Origin: an uncultured Paracoccaceae bacterium
GTDB lineage: Bacteria; Pseudomonadota; Alphaproteobacteria; Rhodobacterales; Rhodobacteraceae
NCBI GenBank assembly: GCA_947500135.1
Contig: CANMQX010000003.1
Span: 493,312 to 557,311 of the forward strand
Reading direction: 5' to 3'
DNA length: 64,000 bases
Shown: positions 1 to 8,399 of the stretch, piece after piece
Layout of the letters: each line of letters begins with the position of its first letter
Numbering within the stretch: position 1 is the first letter of the stretch
Made by a program: the position numbers and the translations under genes
Notes under the pieces: generated by a model
The model's database searches: none
Seen by the model: only the letters and a program-made list of their open reading frames with translations
What the model was told of the DNA's origin: nothing

Positions 1-2
1 AT

Positions 3-851
3 GCAGCCTTGATCCAACCGGGTCAGGTGATGACCACCGATCATCTGCGCGCCATGATTGACGACCCAGTGCTGATGACCCGGATCACGGCCATTCACGC
101 GCTGGGCGATATCTGGGCGATGGGCGCGCAGGCCCAAGCGGCGACTGCACAGATCATCCTGCCGCGCATGTCAGCGCCCTTGCAGGAACGGACCCTGCGG
201 GAAATCATGACGACTGCCGAACAGGTGATGGATGCAACAGGGGCAAAGATCATTGGTGGGCACACATCGCTTGGCGCTGAGCTGACAATCGGTTTTACCA
301 TCACCGGGCTTGTCGAAAAGCCGATCACGCAGGACGGGGCGCGCCCCGGCGACATGCTGATCCTGACCAAACCCTTGGGCAGCGGCACGATCATGGCAGC
401 TGAAATGCAGGGCAAGGCGCGCGGCGCTGATGTGATTGCCTGTTTGGCACTTATGACAGTGGCGCAGGATGCGGCGTCCAGGATCCTTGGTCATGCGACG
501 GCGATGACAGATATCACCGGTTTCGGCCTTGCCGGTCATCTGCGCGGCATCTGTGATGCATCTGGCGTGGGGGCCAAGTTGGATGTCGGGTCGATCCCCT
601 TAATGGATGGAGCGGCAGAGCTTTCTGCACAGGGCATCCGGTCTAGCCTTTTCGCCGATAATCAGGACGGGGCAGGTATGGTCGCAGGGCCGGGGCATGA
701 TCTGCTGTTTGATCCGCAAACGACTGGTGGATTGCTGGCGGCGGTCCCAGCTGATGCGGCGGAAAAGACCCTGCGTGAATTGCGGGATGCGGGTTATCCA
801 GCGGCGATTATTGGCATGATCATCGCCGGAGGTGAGATCAATGCAAGTTGA
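3..851 (+). CDS. selD: Selenide, water dikinase (selenophosphate synthase), 3' part
   Basis: SelD makes selenophosphate from selenide and ATP. The frame is open from the first bases of the window, so the 5' end lies outside. The visible 282 residues cover the later part of the PurM/AIR-synthase-like fold: the HALGDIWAMGA segment, a TGFGLAGHL motif, and the QTTGGLL segment near the C-terminus typical of SelD. In many Rhodobacteraceae SelD carries an N-terminal FAD/NAD oxidoreductase domain; that cannot be tested here. The 2-selenouridine synthase gene mnmH lies just beyond on the other strand, so the selenophosphate probably feeds tRNA modification. No selA or selB is visible in the window. 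Identity is confident; full length is unknown. Confidence 0.93.
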   Translation, partial: AALIQPGQVMTTDHLRAMIDDPVLMTRITAIHALGDIWAMGAQAQAATAQIILPRMSAPLQERTLREIMTTAEQVMDATGAKIIGGHTSLGAELTIGFTITGLVEKPITQDGARPGDMLILTKPLGSGTIMAAEMQGKARGADVIACLALMTVAQDAASRILGHATAMTDITGFGLAGHLRGICDASGVGAKLDVGSIPLMDGAAELSAQGIRSSLFADNQDGAGMVAGPGHDLLFDPQTTGGLLAAVPADAAEKTLRELRDAGYPAAIIGMIIAGGEINAS

Positions 852-866
852 CCATGGCGAAAACCT

Positions 867-930
867 GTCCCGGGCTTGACCCGAGACCTCTGACAAGATT
901 GTGCTGGAGGTCCCGGGTCAAGCCCGGGAC
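867..930. repeat. Large inverted repeat between convergent genes
   Basis: Two 24-base arms (867-890 and 907-930) are reverse complements with one mismatch and enclose a 16-base loop. The left arm begins GTCCCGGGCTTGACCCG. It sits between the stop of selD and the stop of the GFA gene, so it could act as a bidirectional terminator, although neither side has a clear T-run. CCCGGGCTTGACCCGGG-like palindromes recur as dispersed intergenic repeats in alphaproteobacterial genomes; that this is one of them is inference. Confidence 0.75.
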
Positions 931-962
931 GGGCAGGGCAAATCACAAATGTTCAGATCATA

Positions 963-1364
963 TCAACTGCCAAAAGCACCAGGATGCTGTTTGCCCGCAT
1001 CACCGATCTGATCCCAGGCGGCTTTGGACTCCACAAAAATATGATGTGCGACGGCCAGATCATCGCCACCTTCTGCAATCAAACCGGCTGGCACGAACAT
1101 CCGCTCGGGGTCATTCGGGCCGGGCAAGGCGGATCCGCATGTGCCGCAAAAATGCGCCTGCCAATCGGCATCCGGCTTGTCCCAAAGGCGGATTTGATCG
1201 GCACCGCGCACCCACCGAAACGCCGCATTGGGAACGACCACAACGGCCACACCATGCGCCCCGCTGTAACGACGACAGATCGAACAATGGCAGACATAGA
1301 CATCCGCCAAGGGCACATCGATTTCAAACGCAACCGCGCCGCAATTACACACACCTTTGGCCAT
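963..1364 (-). CDS. GFA/CENP-V family zinc protein
   Basis: A 133-residue protein of the GFA (glutathione-dependent formaldehyde-activating enzyme-like) family. The family's zinc ligand pattern is visible: Cys6 and Cys8 in the CNCG motif, Cys25, Cys27 and Cys30 in CHCSIC, and Cys73 and Cys76 in FCGTCGS. Length is typical of a single GFA domain. The gene starts 3 bases after the mnmH stop and its ribosome site (GAGGTG) overlaps that stop, so the two are probably co-transcribed. Most GFA proteins have no proven enzymatic role, so a part in formaldehyde or selenium metabolism is only a possibility. Confidence 0.85.
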   Translation of the reverse strand: MAKGVCNCGAVAFEIDVPLADVYVCHCSICRRYSGAHGVAVVVVPNAAFRWVRGADQIRLWDKPDADWQAHFCGTCGSALPGPNDPERMFVPAGLIAEGGDDLAVAHHIFVESKAAWDQIGDAGKQHPGAFGS

Positions 1365-1367
1365 GGC

Positions 1368-2417
1368 TCACCTCTTGATGGCGGCCGCAACTGCATCGGC
1401 GGCCCGCGCAAGCCCATCCTGATCCAAAGCCTTTGCCGCGACAACCGCCAGCGTGGCGCGTTCATGAATGCGGCGGGACTTGGTGTAGGCAGGGTCGTAA
1501 TGATCCACCATGAGCGCTGTGGATAGGTCCTCCAACGCGCCTTGGCGGGACAATGTAATCCAATGTTCAACGACCGCGTGGCCGCGCAAACGCCGCAGCG
1601 GGGCAAGGCGTTGGGCAACCATATCGGGGTCGGCGATCACGTCGCGATAGGCCTGCGCCAGATAGGCGGCGCGGGCGGGCAGGGGTACATCGATCACAAC
1701 AGATGGGGCCGTCAACATCGCCCGCCACAGTGATGGAGGCAGGGTCAGCCGGCCGATCTTGTTGCTTTCAGCCTCGACCACCACAGGGCGCGCCGGGTCC
1801 AGATCGTACAGGGTGCAGGCCAGCCCGGTTTCAAACGCGCGCTGGGATGGCTGGCCACCGGGCATCGCGCCCAGCAACGACCCGCGATGACAGGCCAGTC
1901 CTTCAAGATCCAGCACCTGCACGCCACGGTCGGCCAGCATTGGCAGCAGGGCGGTCTTGGCCGTGCCGGTATTGCCGTCCAGCAGGATCAGATCATGCGG
2001 CAGCGGATTGTCATACAGGGCGCGGTTCACGCGGCGGCGATAAGTCTGATAACCGCCCTTGATGGTGTCCGCCCGCCAACCAATCTCGGTCAGCAGCGTC
2101 GCAAATACGCCCGAGCGTTGACCGCCCCGCCAGCAATAAACCAGCGGACGCCAACCGCCATCCATATCGGCCAGCGGACCGTTCAGATGATCGGCCACAT
2201 TTCGGATGACCATCGCGGCCCCCAGCTTGCGGGCATCAAACGGGCTGACTTGCTTGTAGATCGTGCCAACCTGGGCGCGTTGGGCGTTGTCGAGCGCGGG
2301 CAGATTGATCGCGCCTGGCACATGATCTTCGGCAAATTCGGCCGGGGACCGGACGTCAATCACGGTATCAAACCCATGGCCTAACAGGGCACCCAAACTA
2401 TCAAATTCACGCGGCAT
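1368..2417 (-). CDS. mnmH: tRNA 2-selenouridine synthase
   Basis: MnmH (SelU/YbbB) replaces sulfur by selenium in 2-thiouridine at the wobble position of certain tRNAs, through a geranylated intermediate, using selenophosphate from SelD. The 349-residue protein has an N-terminal rhodanese domain with the catalytic Cys95 in YCWRGGQRSG and a P-loop GNTGTAKT at about 148-155. The ATG at 2417 is chosen because it gives the usual family length; an upstream in-frame start at 2504 would add 29 basic residues with no family counterpart. Coupled to the downstream GFA gene and convergent with selD, it completes a selenouridine module. Confidence 0.92.
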   Translation of the reverse strand: MPREFDSLGALLGHGFDTVIDVRSPAEFAEDHVPGAINLPALDNAQRAQVGTIYKQVSPFDARKLGAAMVIRNVADHLNGPLADMDGGWRPLVYCWRGGQRSGVFATLLTEIGWRADTIKGGYQTYRRRVNRALYDNPLPHDLILLDGNTGTAKTALLPMLADRGVQVLDLEGLACHRGSLLGAMPGGQPSQRAFETGLACTLYDLDPARPVVVEAESNKIGRLTLPPSLWRAMLTAPSVVIDVPLPARAAYLAQAYRDVIADPDMVAQRLAPLRRLRGHAVVEHWITLSRQGALEDLSTALMVDHYDPAYTKSRRIHERATLAVVAAKALDQDGLARAADAVAAAIKR

Positions 2418-2527
2418 GGGGCGGGGATAGTGGGCGTAGCGACAAGACACAAGTCGCGTGCAAAAGTTGCGCGAACGGGATTTCCCGCGTAGCGTGTGAA
2501 GCATTCAGTTTTCGAGTGCATATTTCA

Positions 2528-4243
2528 ATGATAGATACCCCGCTTCCGCGCATCACCAAATGGGCACAGGTCCAGAAACTGAAAGACGAAGGCAAACTTA
2601 GCCCCGCTGAGTTGAAGCTGCTGGAGAAAGCGGAGATTGGAGAAGAAGCGGGGATCAGTGATACCGTTCCCTCCGAGCCCGGCGAAGCCACCCTGATCCG
2701 CGGACCTCTGCTGCGCTACTTAATTCTGGGTGGTTGTGATGATTTCAAGACAGAAGCGGCAGGCGTTTGGGTTAAGGGAGCTTGGATTGGCGGTACCCTT
2801 AATCTGGATTTTATAAAAACCGCTGGACCAATTCGGCTGTTTGATTGCCATTTGGCGAAGCGTTTTGAGATGATGCAATGTGAACTACCTCTCCTAAATT
2901 TGGCGGGTTCCAGTCTTGCAGAGGGCCTTGATGCGCAAGGTGCGCATGTCAGCGGGTATGTTTTCTTCCGTAACATCAAATCATATGGAGAAATTAGTTT
3001 ACTTGGTGCGACGATTACAGGGCAATTGGCTTGCGATAATGCGATGTTGGAAAACATCGGAGGAGATGCGCTGAACGCACAAAGCACGCAAATCGGTGAT
3101 CATGTCATATTGCGAGACGTGACGGCAAAGGGTGTATTAAATTTGACCGAAGCCACAATAGCAGGACAGTTGGATTGCAGCGGTGCGACCTTTGAAGGTA
3201 CGAAAGGTAACGCACTTAATGCGCAAGGCGCACAGATTGGAAGTGACCTGTTCTTGACTGATGTGACAGCAGAGGGCGAAGTCAGGTTGTCAGGCGCCAT
3301 GATAAGGGGGCAGTTGGAATGCAACGGCGCCACATTGCAGAACGAATCTGGCGATGCACTTTACATGCAACGCACAACGATAGAGCAAGGTTTTTTCTGG
3401 CGAAATTTGAAGGAGGTTGTTGGCAGAGTCGACCTCAATTCCGCCCATGTTGGCGATCTGGTGGATGAGGCTGAAAGCTGGGGTAAGTGTGATATTATCA
3501 CTCTTCCAGGGCTGACCTATGACGTGTTGCACGGCACGACAAATGTGAAATCGCGGTTAGTTTGGCTGGCAAAGGGTGCAAATTGGAGCGGTGAGTTCCA
3601 TCCGCAACCCTACCAGCAACTAGCGAAGGTTCTTCGTGAAAGCGGGCATCGGACAGAAGCCAACCAAATCTTGTTCGAGAAAGAGGTCGCGCAGCGCAAG
3701 GCAACACGTGCCGGGCTGATTGATGGCAATAAGGCGCTGCTTTGGCCGCTTCATCTGATTTGGGACTGGGTCTTGCGCCTTACCGTTGGATACGGCCTGA
3801 AACCGCAGCGTAGTTTCTATGGGTTGGCGTTTCTGATGGGGCTGGGTTGGTATGTTGCGGATCAGACATGGAAGGCCGGTGATTTTGCCCCTAATTCCGA
3901 TATCATTCTGGGCTCGGAAAATTGGCAGAGCCTTGCCACTGATGATGCCATCGCGAACCCTGCGCAGGTTTGGTCGGATCGATATGCGACCCTGCCGACG
4001 GACAATGACCCCGGCCAATACGCCAAGGGTCGTGATTATGAGACGTTCAATGCAGGCTTTTACGCCATCGATACTGTCGTCCCCATCATCTCGCTCGGGC
4101 AAGAGGCTGCCTGGTCGCCGTCCACCAATCGCGGGGTCTGGGGGCAACGGATGTGGCGGCTGGGTTATTGGCTGACCATTCTGGGCTGGGTCGTCACTGC
4201 TATTGGCGCTGCTGCTATCACCGGTGTTGTGCGGCGCGAGTAA
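2528..4243 (+). CDS. 48-residue-repeat membrane protein, paralog 1
   Basis: A 571-residue protein of unknown function. Order: a helical N-terminus (1-60), then a beta-helix-like region with three full 48-residue units starting near 133, 181 and 229 and a partial fourth. Each unit contains a (A/G)L(N/D)AQ start, an LRDVTA-like strand and a GQLxCxGA strand, resembling pentapeptide-type solenoids. A charged linker leads to a membrane helix near SFYGLAFLMG and a last helix near ITGVVRRE, with VVPIISLGQEA between them. The ATG at 2528, not the GTG at 2516, aligns exactly with the start of the paralog downstream (both reach WAQV at residues 12-15). Similar proteins are sometimes labelled membrane-associated oxidoreductases, but no redox motif is visible. 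The repeat region is AT-richer than its neighbours. Confidence 0.8.
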   Translation: MIDTPLPRITKWAQVQKLKDEGKLSPAELKLLEKAEIGEEAGISDTVPSEPGEATLIRGPLLRYLILGGCDDFKTEAAGVWVKGAWIGGTLNLDFIKTAGPIRLFDCHLAKRFEMMQCELPLLNLAGSSLAEGLDAQGAHVSGYVFFRNIKSYGEISLLGATITGQLACDNAMLENIGGDALNAQSTQIGDHVILRDVTAKGVLNLTEATIAGQLDCSGATFEGTKGNALNAQGAQIGSDLFLTDVTAEGEVRLSGAMIRGQLECNGATLQNESGDALYMQRTTIEQGFFWRNLKEVVGRVDLNSAHVGDLVDEAESWGKCDIITLPGLTYDVLHGTTNVKSRLVWLAKGANWSGEFHPQPYQQLAKVLRESGHRTEANQILFEKEVAQRKATRAGLIDGNKALLWPLHLIWDWVLRLTVGYGLKPQRSFYGLAFLMGLGWYVADQTWKAGDFAPNSDIILGSENWQSLATDDAIANPAQVWSDRYATLPTDNDPGQYAKGRDYETFNAGFYAIDTVVPIISLGQEAAWSPSTNRGVWGQRMWRLGYWLTILGWVVTAIGAAAITGVVRRE

Positions 4244-4285
4244 TTCGCCGTTGCGACCGACCCTTGTGCCGCCTAGCGTAGCGTC

Positions 4286-6211
4286 ATGAATTATGACGAC
4301 CTGCAATTGATTACCCATTGGGCGCAAGTGGTGCAGTTGCGCGATGATGGTCTTTTGACCCCTGCCGAACTGACCCTGATTGACGCGGCCAGTCGGGGTG
4401 AGACGGCGCAGATCAGTCTGACTGTGCCCAATCTCAAGGCCTCTGGCGTGCTGATCAGGGCGGCCCTTTTGCGCTATCTGATCATCGGCGGGTGCAAGGA
4501 CTTTCGCACCCAACCCAACGGGATCACCGTGAACGGGGCCTGGATCGCGGGGCGGCTTGATCTGTCGTTCACTGCGGCGCATGGGCCTGTCGACTTATAT
4601 AACTGCTACATCGCTGAGAAGCCGCAGATGCTGCAATTACAGGCCGACGGGTTGGCGTTGGTTGGTTGTACGCTGGTCGAGGGGTTGAATGCCGCGCGGA
4701 TCCAGATCAGCGGTAACCTGACGCTGAACAGAACACGCAGCGCTGGAAAAATATCGCTCTCTGGCGGTGAAATCAGGGGGCATCTGTCTTGCACGGGCGC
4801 CAAACTGCGGAACCCGGGCGGATCGGCCTTCAAGGCGCAGGGGATCAGTGTCAGCAGCAGCGTTCTGCTGGAAAATACGACAGCTGAAGGCATGGTCAGC
4901 TTGCTGGGCGCGCGGATCGGTGGGCAGCTCGTGTGCATCGGGGTATCGCTGCATAATGAAACTGGCCACGCGTTGAACGCGCAAAGCGCGCAGGTGCGCG
5001 GTGATGCCTTTTTGCGCGACGCGGTGACAACCGGTGAGGTCAGCCTGCTGGGCGCAGAGATCGGTGGCGTTCTTGATTGCAGCCATGCCGAGATGCGCAA
5101 CCCTGATGGGTATCTGCTCAACGCGCAACGGCTGGTGGTCAAGGAAGGGTTCATCTGGCGCAGGCTGAAGGATCTGAGCGGGGCCGTTGATCTGACCTCG
5201 GCCCATGTCGGTGACCTGTGGGATGACCCTGAAAGTTGGGCCAAATGCGACCGGCTGTATCTCAGCGGGTTCATCTACGATGTGCTGCATGGGGGCATTG
5301 ACGTGGATGACCGCTTGGCCTGGCTGCAAAAGGGGGCCGTGTCGCGGCGCGAGTTTTACCCGCAACCTTATGAACAACTGGCCAAGCTTTTGCGCGACAC
5401 CGGGCATCGGTCGGATGCTAGGGCGATCATGGTCGCTAAAGAAAAGGAACAGCGCAAGGCCGCCCGCGAACGCTGGGGGCGCGAACGCGATTGGCGGCGG
5501 GATTTGCTGGCCGCCAGCCACATGAATGATGCCGACCGGGCGGAAGCGGTGGCGGTCCTGACCCGTCGTCGTCCCCATGATGAACATCTCGCGCGGCTTG
5601 TCTTGCTGCATCCGGTCAAAGGGGCGGATGGGTTTGTTGATCCGCTGACCTTGCATTACGCCCAAACCCAATACAGGGGCGAACAGCGCTGGTTCAACCT
5701 GCGCAAGCAAATGCGCCATGTGGGGAGCCTGATTGCTGACCGGATCTTTGGGTTGGTTGTTGGATACGGGCACAAGCCGGAACGTAGCTTTTACATGCTG
5801 ATGGTGCTGGTGCTGATTGGCTCGGTGCTGGCGGATAATGCATGGAAACGGGGCGATTTCGCCCCCGCACAAGGCCCTGTGCTGATGTCTGCCGACTGGC
5901 AGGCGCTGGCGACGGATGAGCGGATCGATAATCCCGCCCAGTTATGGTCGGACAAATACATGGCCGCCCCGGATGGAACAGCCGTGCTGACCGCTGGCCG
6001 CGATTATGAGACTTTTAATGCGCTCGCTTATGCCGTCGACATCGTGGTGCCCATCGTGTCATTGGGGCAAGAGGCATCCTGGGCACCCTCGACCACACGC
6101 GGACCATGGGGCTGGTGGTTGTGGTGGATCAGATGGTTGCTGATCATCTTCGGCTGGATCGTGACAGCCATCGGGGCGGCGGCAGTTACCGGTGTGATCC
6201 GGCGGGACTAA
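4286..6211 (+). CDS. 48-residue-repeat membrane protein, paralog 2
   Basis: A 641-residue paralog lying 42 bases after the first. It has the same architecture: a matching N-terminus, three 48-residue solenoid units (unit starts GLNAA, AFKAQ, ALNAQ) and a partial fourth, then the shared SAHVGDLW...YDVLHG segment. The C-terminal membrane module contains GYGHKPERSFYM, YETFNA, DIVVPIVSLGQEA and a last membrane helix. It differs by an insertion of roughly 70 charged residues after the EKEQRKAARE segment, around residues 395-465. Its base composition is higher in G+C than the middle of paralog 1, so the two have not recently been homogenised. The solenoid is probably on one membrane side for binding a partner; function is unknown. 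Confidence 0.8.
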   Translation: MNYDDLQLITHWAQVVQLRDDGLLTPAELTLIDAASRGETAQISLTVPNLKASGVLIRAALLRYLIIGGCKDFRTQPNGITVNGAWIAGRLDLSFTAAHGPVDLYNCYIAEKPQMLQLQADGLALVGCTLVEGLNAARIQISGNLTLNRTRSAGKISLSGGEIRGHLSCTGAKLRNPGGSAFKAQGISVSSSVLLENTTAEGMVSLLGARIGGQLVCIGVSLHNETGHALNAQSAQVRGDAFLRDAVTTGEVSLLGAEIGGVLDCSHAEMRNPDGYLLNAQRLVVKEGFIWRRLKDLSGAVDLTSAHVGDLWDDPESWAKCDRLYLSGFIYDVLHGGIDVDDRLAWLQKGAVSRREFYPQPYEQLAKLLRDTGHRSDARAIMVAKEKEQRKAARERWGRERDWRRDLLAASHMNDADRAEAVAVLTRRRPHDEHLARLVLLHPVKGADGFVDPLTLHYAQTQYRGEQRWFNLRKQMRHVGSLIADRIFGLVVGYGHKPERSFYMLMVLVLIGSVLADNAWKRGDFAPAQGPVLMSADWQALATDERIDNPAQLWSDKYMAAPDGTAVLTAGRDYETFNALAYAVDIVVPIVSLGQEASWAPSTTRGPWGWWLWWIRWLLIIFGWIVTAIGAAAVTGVIRRD

Positions 6212-6316
6212 GCCGGTGTATCCGGGACGTTAAGCTGCACCTCGTGGGCGCCACCAACGGTCGCGGTTCCCGTTAATCTAGTTGAAATGGATCACGGCTG
6301 CTTCGAGCCCAAATGT

Positions 6317-7438
6317 ATGTACCGGCTGCTGCCCGCAAGTGAGATATTGGCGTGGCTAGCGGTACTCGCTCATATGTATCCGGCCTGTTTATGGCCCGCG
6401 GGTTGTGGTCATTTCGGGTTACACACGCACCTTGATCTACTAGTAACTAGGTCGATGATGACCATCTGGGCTCTTGAATTCTGGGGGCGTGGTGTCTCCG
6501 TTCCATGCTGTTCCCGTTCGCGAACTCCTTTAGACTTCGGGCGCTTCAGATCGCGCCCAAAGCCTCGTCTCTGTGGATCGCATACTTCGATCCGTGCCGC
6601 AGAACGCTCCAGGCAATGCGAGCCAGTTTGTTGGCCAGTGCGACCGCGGCCTTGTTGTGCGGCATGCGTGCGACGACGGCTCTCAACCATGGGCCTAATC
6701 TCAGGGCATCCCATCGATGCGGGCGCATCAAGATAACATTTGCCGCCTGCACCAAAAGCATCCGTAGATAGCTATTTCCACGCTTGCTGATCCGGCCAAG
6801 GATTGTCCGCCCGCCCGTGCTAAACTGGCGTGGTACCAAGCCGACCCAAGCTGCGGAGTCGCGACCACGATCAAACACCTCGCCCTTGCCAATGGCGGCG
6901 ACAATGGCTGTCGAGATCAACGGGCCAATGCCAGGAATGGTCATGATGTTGGCGCTGTTTTTTCTGACTGACTGATCTCCTCAATCTCTGACGAGATCGC
7001 TTTGATCCGTTCATCAACCCAGAGCCAATCGCCATAGAGCCCCATCAAGGTTGAGCGCATCTTGGCAGAGATTTCGTCGCGCCGGTTTTCAAGGGTCGCC
7101 TCAAACGAGTTCTGCAATCTATGCCGTCCTGACCGCATGGTAATGCCTTGCTCAATCAGGAACGCCCTGATCTGATTGATCGTCGCTGCGCGACGTGCCA
7201 CCAGCCTGGAATGAACCCGGTGCATCGCCTGCAGATTCAACTGATCCTGACTCTTCTCGGTGACTGTGCGCAGATTTGGTCGCAATGCCGCTTCTGCAAT
7301 GGCCTCTGCATCATTGTAGTCGTTCTTTTGTCCTTTGTTGAACGGCTTTACGTAGATCCCCGGGATGATCCGAGGCTTAAAGCCGAGCTCTCGCAGCATG
7401 CGACTGACAAAACCTGCTGGGTGAAGCAGCCGGTACAT
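6317..7438 (-). mobile_element. IS110-family insertion sequence remnant
   Basis: The interval holds a decayed IS110-type transposase gene. A 14-base sequence, ATGTACCGGCTGCT, occurs at 6317-6330 and again inverted at 7425-7438; these may be subterminal repeats or chance, because the right copy lies within the remaining coding frame. IS110 elements often lack clear terminal repeats, so the true ends are uncertain. The stretch 6212-6545, between the upstream membrane-protein gene and the transposase stop, contains no credible gene, only possible element end sequence. The element separates the solenoid membrane proteins from the VTC/DUF4956 locus. Confidence 0.55.
6546..7438 (-). pseudogene. IS110-family transposase, 5'-truncated and frameshifted
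   Basis: Two overlapping frames carry the two halves of one transposase. The first (7438 to 6941) has the later part of the DEDD catalytic domain, including KPF...KNDYNDAEAIAE. The second (6944 to 6546) has the C-terminal transposase domain with MTIPGIGPLIS and GISKRGNSYLR-like segments. They join at six T residues on the plus strand (6958-6963), A6 in the mRNA. A -1 shift or one extra A would read through as EKNSANIMTIPGIGP. The usual first 60 or so residues with the first catalytic Asp are missing; the start reads MYRLLHPAG instead. The gene is therefore probably inactive even if slippage occurs on the A-run. Confidence 0.82.
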
Positions 7439-7569
7439 CCCATTTTTGACCGATGCTGCGGCTTGCGCGGACGTCCGCTATTTGGCGTTAGGGGGTAAGA
7501 TACCGTAACAGGCCACTAATCGGTCTCACGTGACGTTATGGAGTGGATGTCCTTGAAAACCACCCGGTC

Positions 7570-8376
7570 CTATGCCGCCATAGAACACGCCTCACGCCGC
7601 AGCAACGGCTGCTCAAAGACTTGCAGCTTTCTGAGCGCGGGCAGGAAACGATTGTGCCGCTCGACCATGCCGAGTGCAGCCATCCCTATGCAAAACTTCG
7701 AGCATTGCTTTGTGGGGTGCAGGTGTTGACCCCGAAGGATCCGGTCCGCCAGCCCATTACCCCGTGCTGATTTCGTTTCGAGAATGAAGTGATCAGCTGC
7801 TGCGCGGCGTTCCATCGCTTGCGAATGGAAAGCAAGATTGGTGTCGATTGTCATTCGCTCGCCACCATCCCTGGCGACAAGCGTGATCCGAGCATAGCGC
7901 ATCGTGATCACCGGCTTCAGGCTACGAGCAAGAGGTGTGCCATACATTTCAACGTGGCAGTCATCGATGAACGCCAACGCATCGCGCGATAGGCCAACCT
8001 TAGTCTGATCAATCTTAAGACGTTTCTTAACCGTGACGTTCCGCAGGTCTTTCAACTTGACCTCAAGATAGCTAAAGCCCGCATCGACATAGGTGCGCAC
8101 CCGTATCTTGCAGCGTTTGCGCCGGCCTTGATGATGGTCACGATAAGACTGTGCTACCGCATCGTCATGATATTCGGTCTCGTAGACAAATGACCGTTTG
8201 CCGCCGATTTCGAGAACATCAAAATGATCCGCGAATGCTGCAAAGGCTGGATACAGGCGATCTGCAGGCACGATGTATTTGTTATCCAGCCGCTCCAGCA
8301 TTGCGGCCTTCGCGTTCAACCCCTCCAGAGTGATCGTTCCAAAGGTAGACAAACTTTGGGCGATGCGATTGTCCAT
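7570..8376 (-). CDS. VTC-domain protein (polyphosphate polymerase-like)
   Basis: A 268-residue protein with the VTC fold, a tunnel domain known from the yeast vacuolar polyphosphate polymerase and widespread in bacteria. Visible hallmarks are ERLDNKYIVP near the N-terminus, basic tunnel strands (KIRVRTY, LEVKLKD, VKKRLKID, MRYARITL) and the late acidic LETKS strand. The ATG at 8376 is preferred over an in-frame GTG at 8397. It begins 23 bases after the DUF4956 gene, and the two families are recurrent neighbours in bacteria, often with CotH-type kinases; no CotH gene is seen here. Whether it makes polyphosphate or another polymer is not known. The C-terminus of about 50 residues is less typical. 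Confidence 0.82.
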   Translation of the reverse strand: MDNRIAQSLSTFGTITLEGLNAKAAMLERLDNKYIVPADRLYPAFAAFADHFDVLEIGGKRSFVYETEYHDDAVAQSYRDHHQGRRKRCKIRVRTYVDAGFSYLEVKLKDLRNVTVKKRLKIDQTKVGLSRDALAFIDDCHVEMYGTPLARSLKPVITMRYARITLVARDGGERMTIDTNLAFHSQAMERRAAADHFILETKSARGNGLADRILRGQHLHPTKQCSKFCIGMAALGMVERHNRFLPALRKLQVFEQPLLRREACSMAA

Positions 8377-8399
8377 GATAAGTACCTGTTGTTGCACGA

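Noticed and set aside
3620..5872. Long open frames on the minus strand opposite the two repeat proteins (320 and 411 codons)
   Set aside because: They are mirror frames of genes with clear paralogous protein similarity on the plus strand, lack ribosome sites and have no recognisable domain.
6287..6771. Plus-strand frames near the insertion sequence
   Set aside because: They run antisense to the transposase C-terminus or through its flank and have odd composition with no family features.
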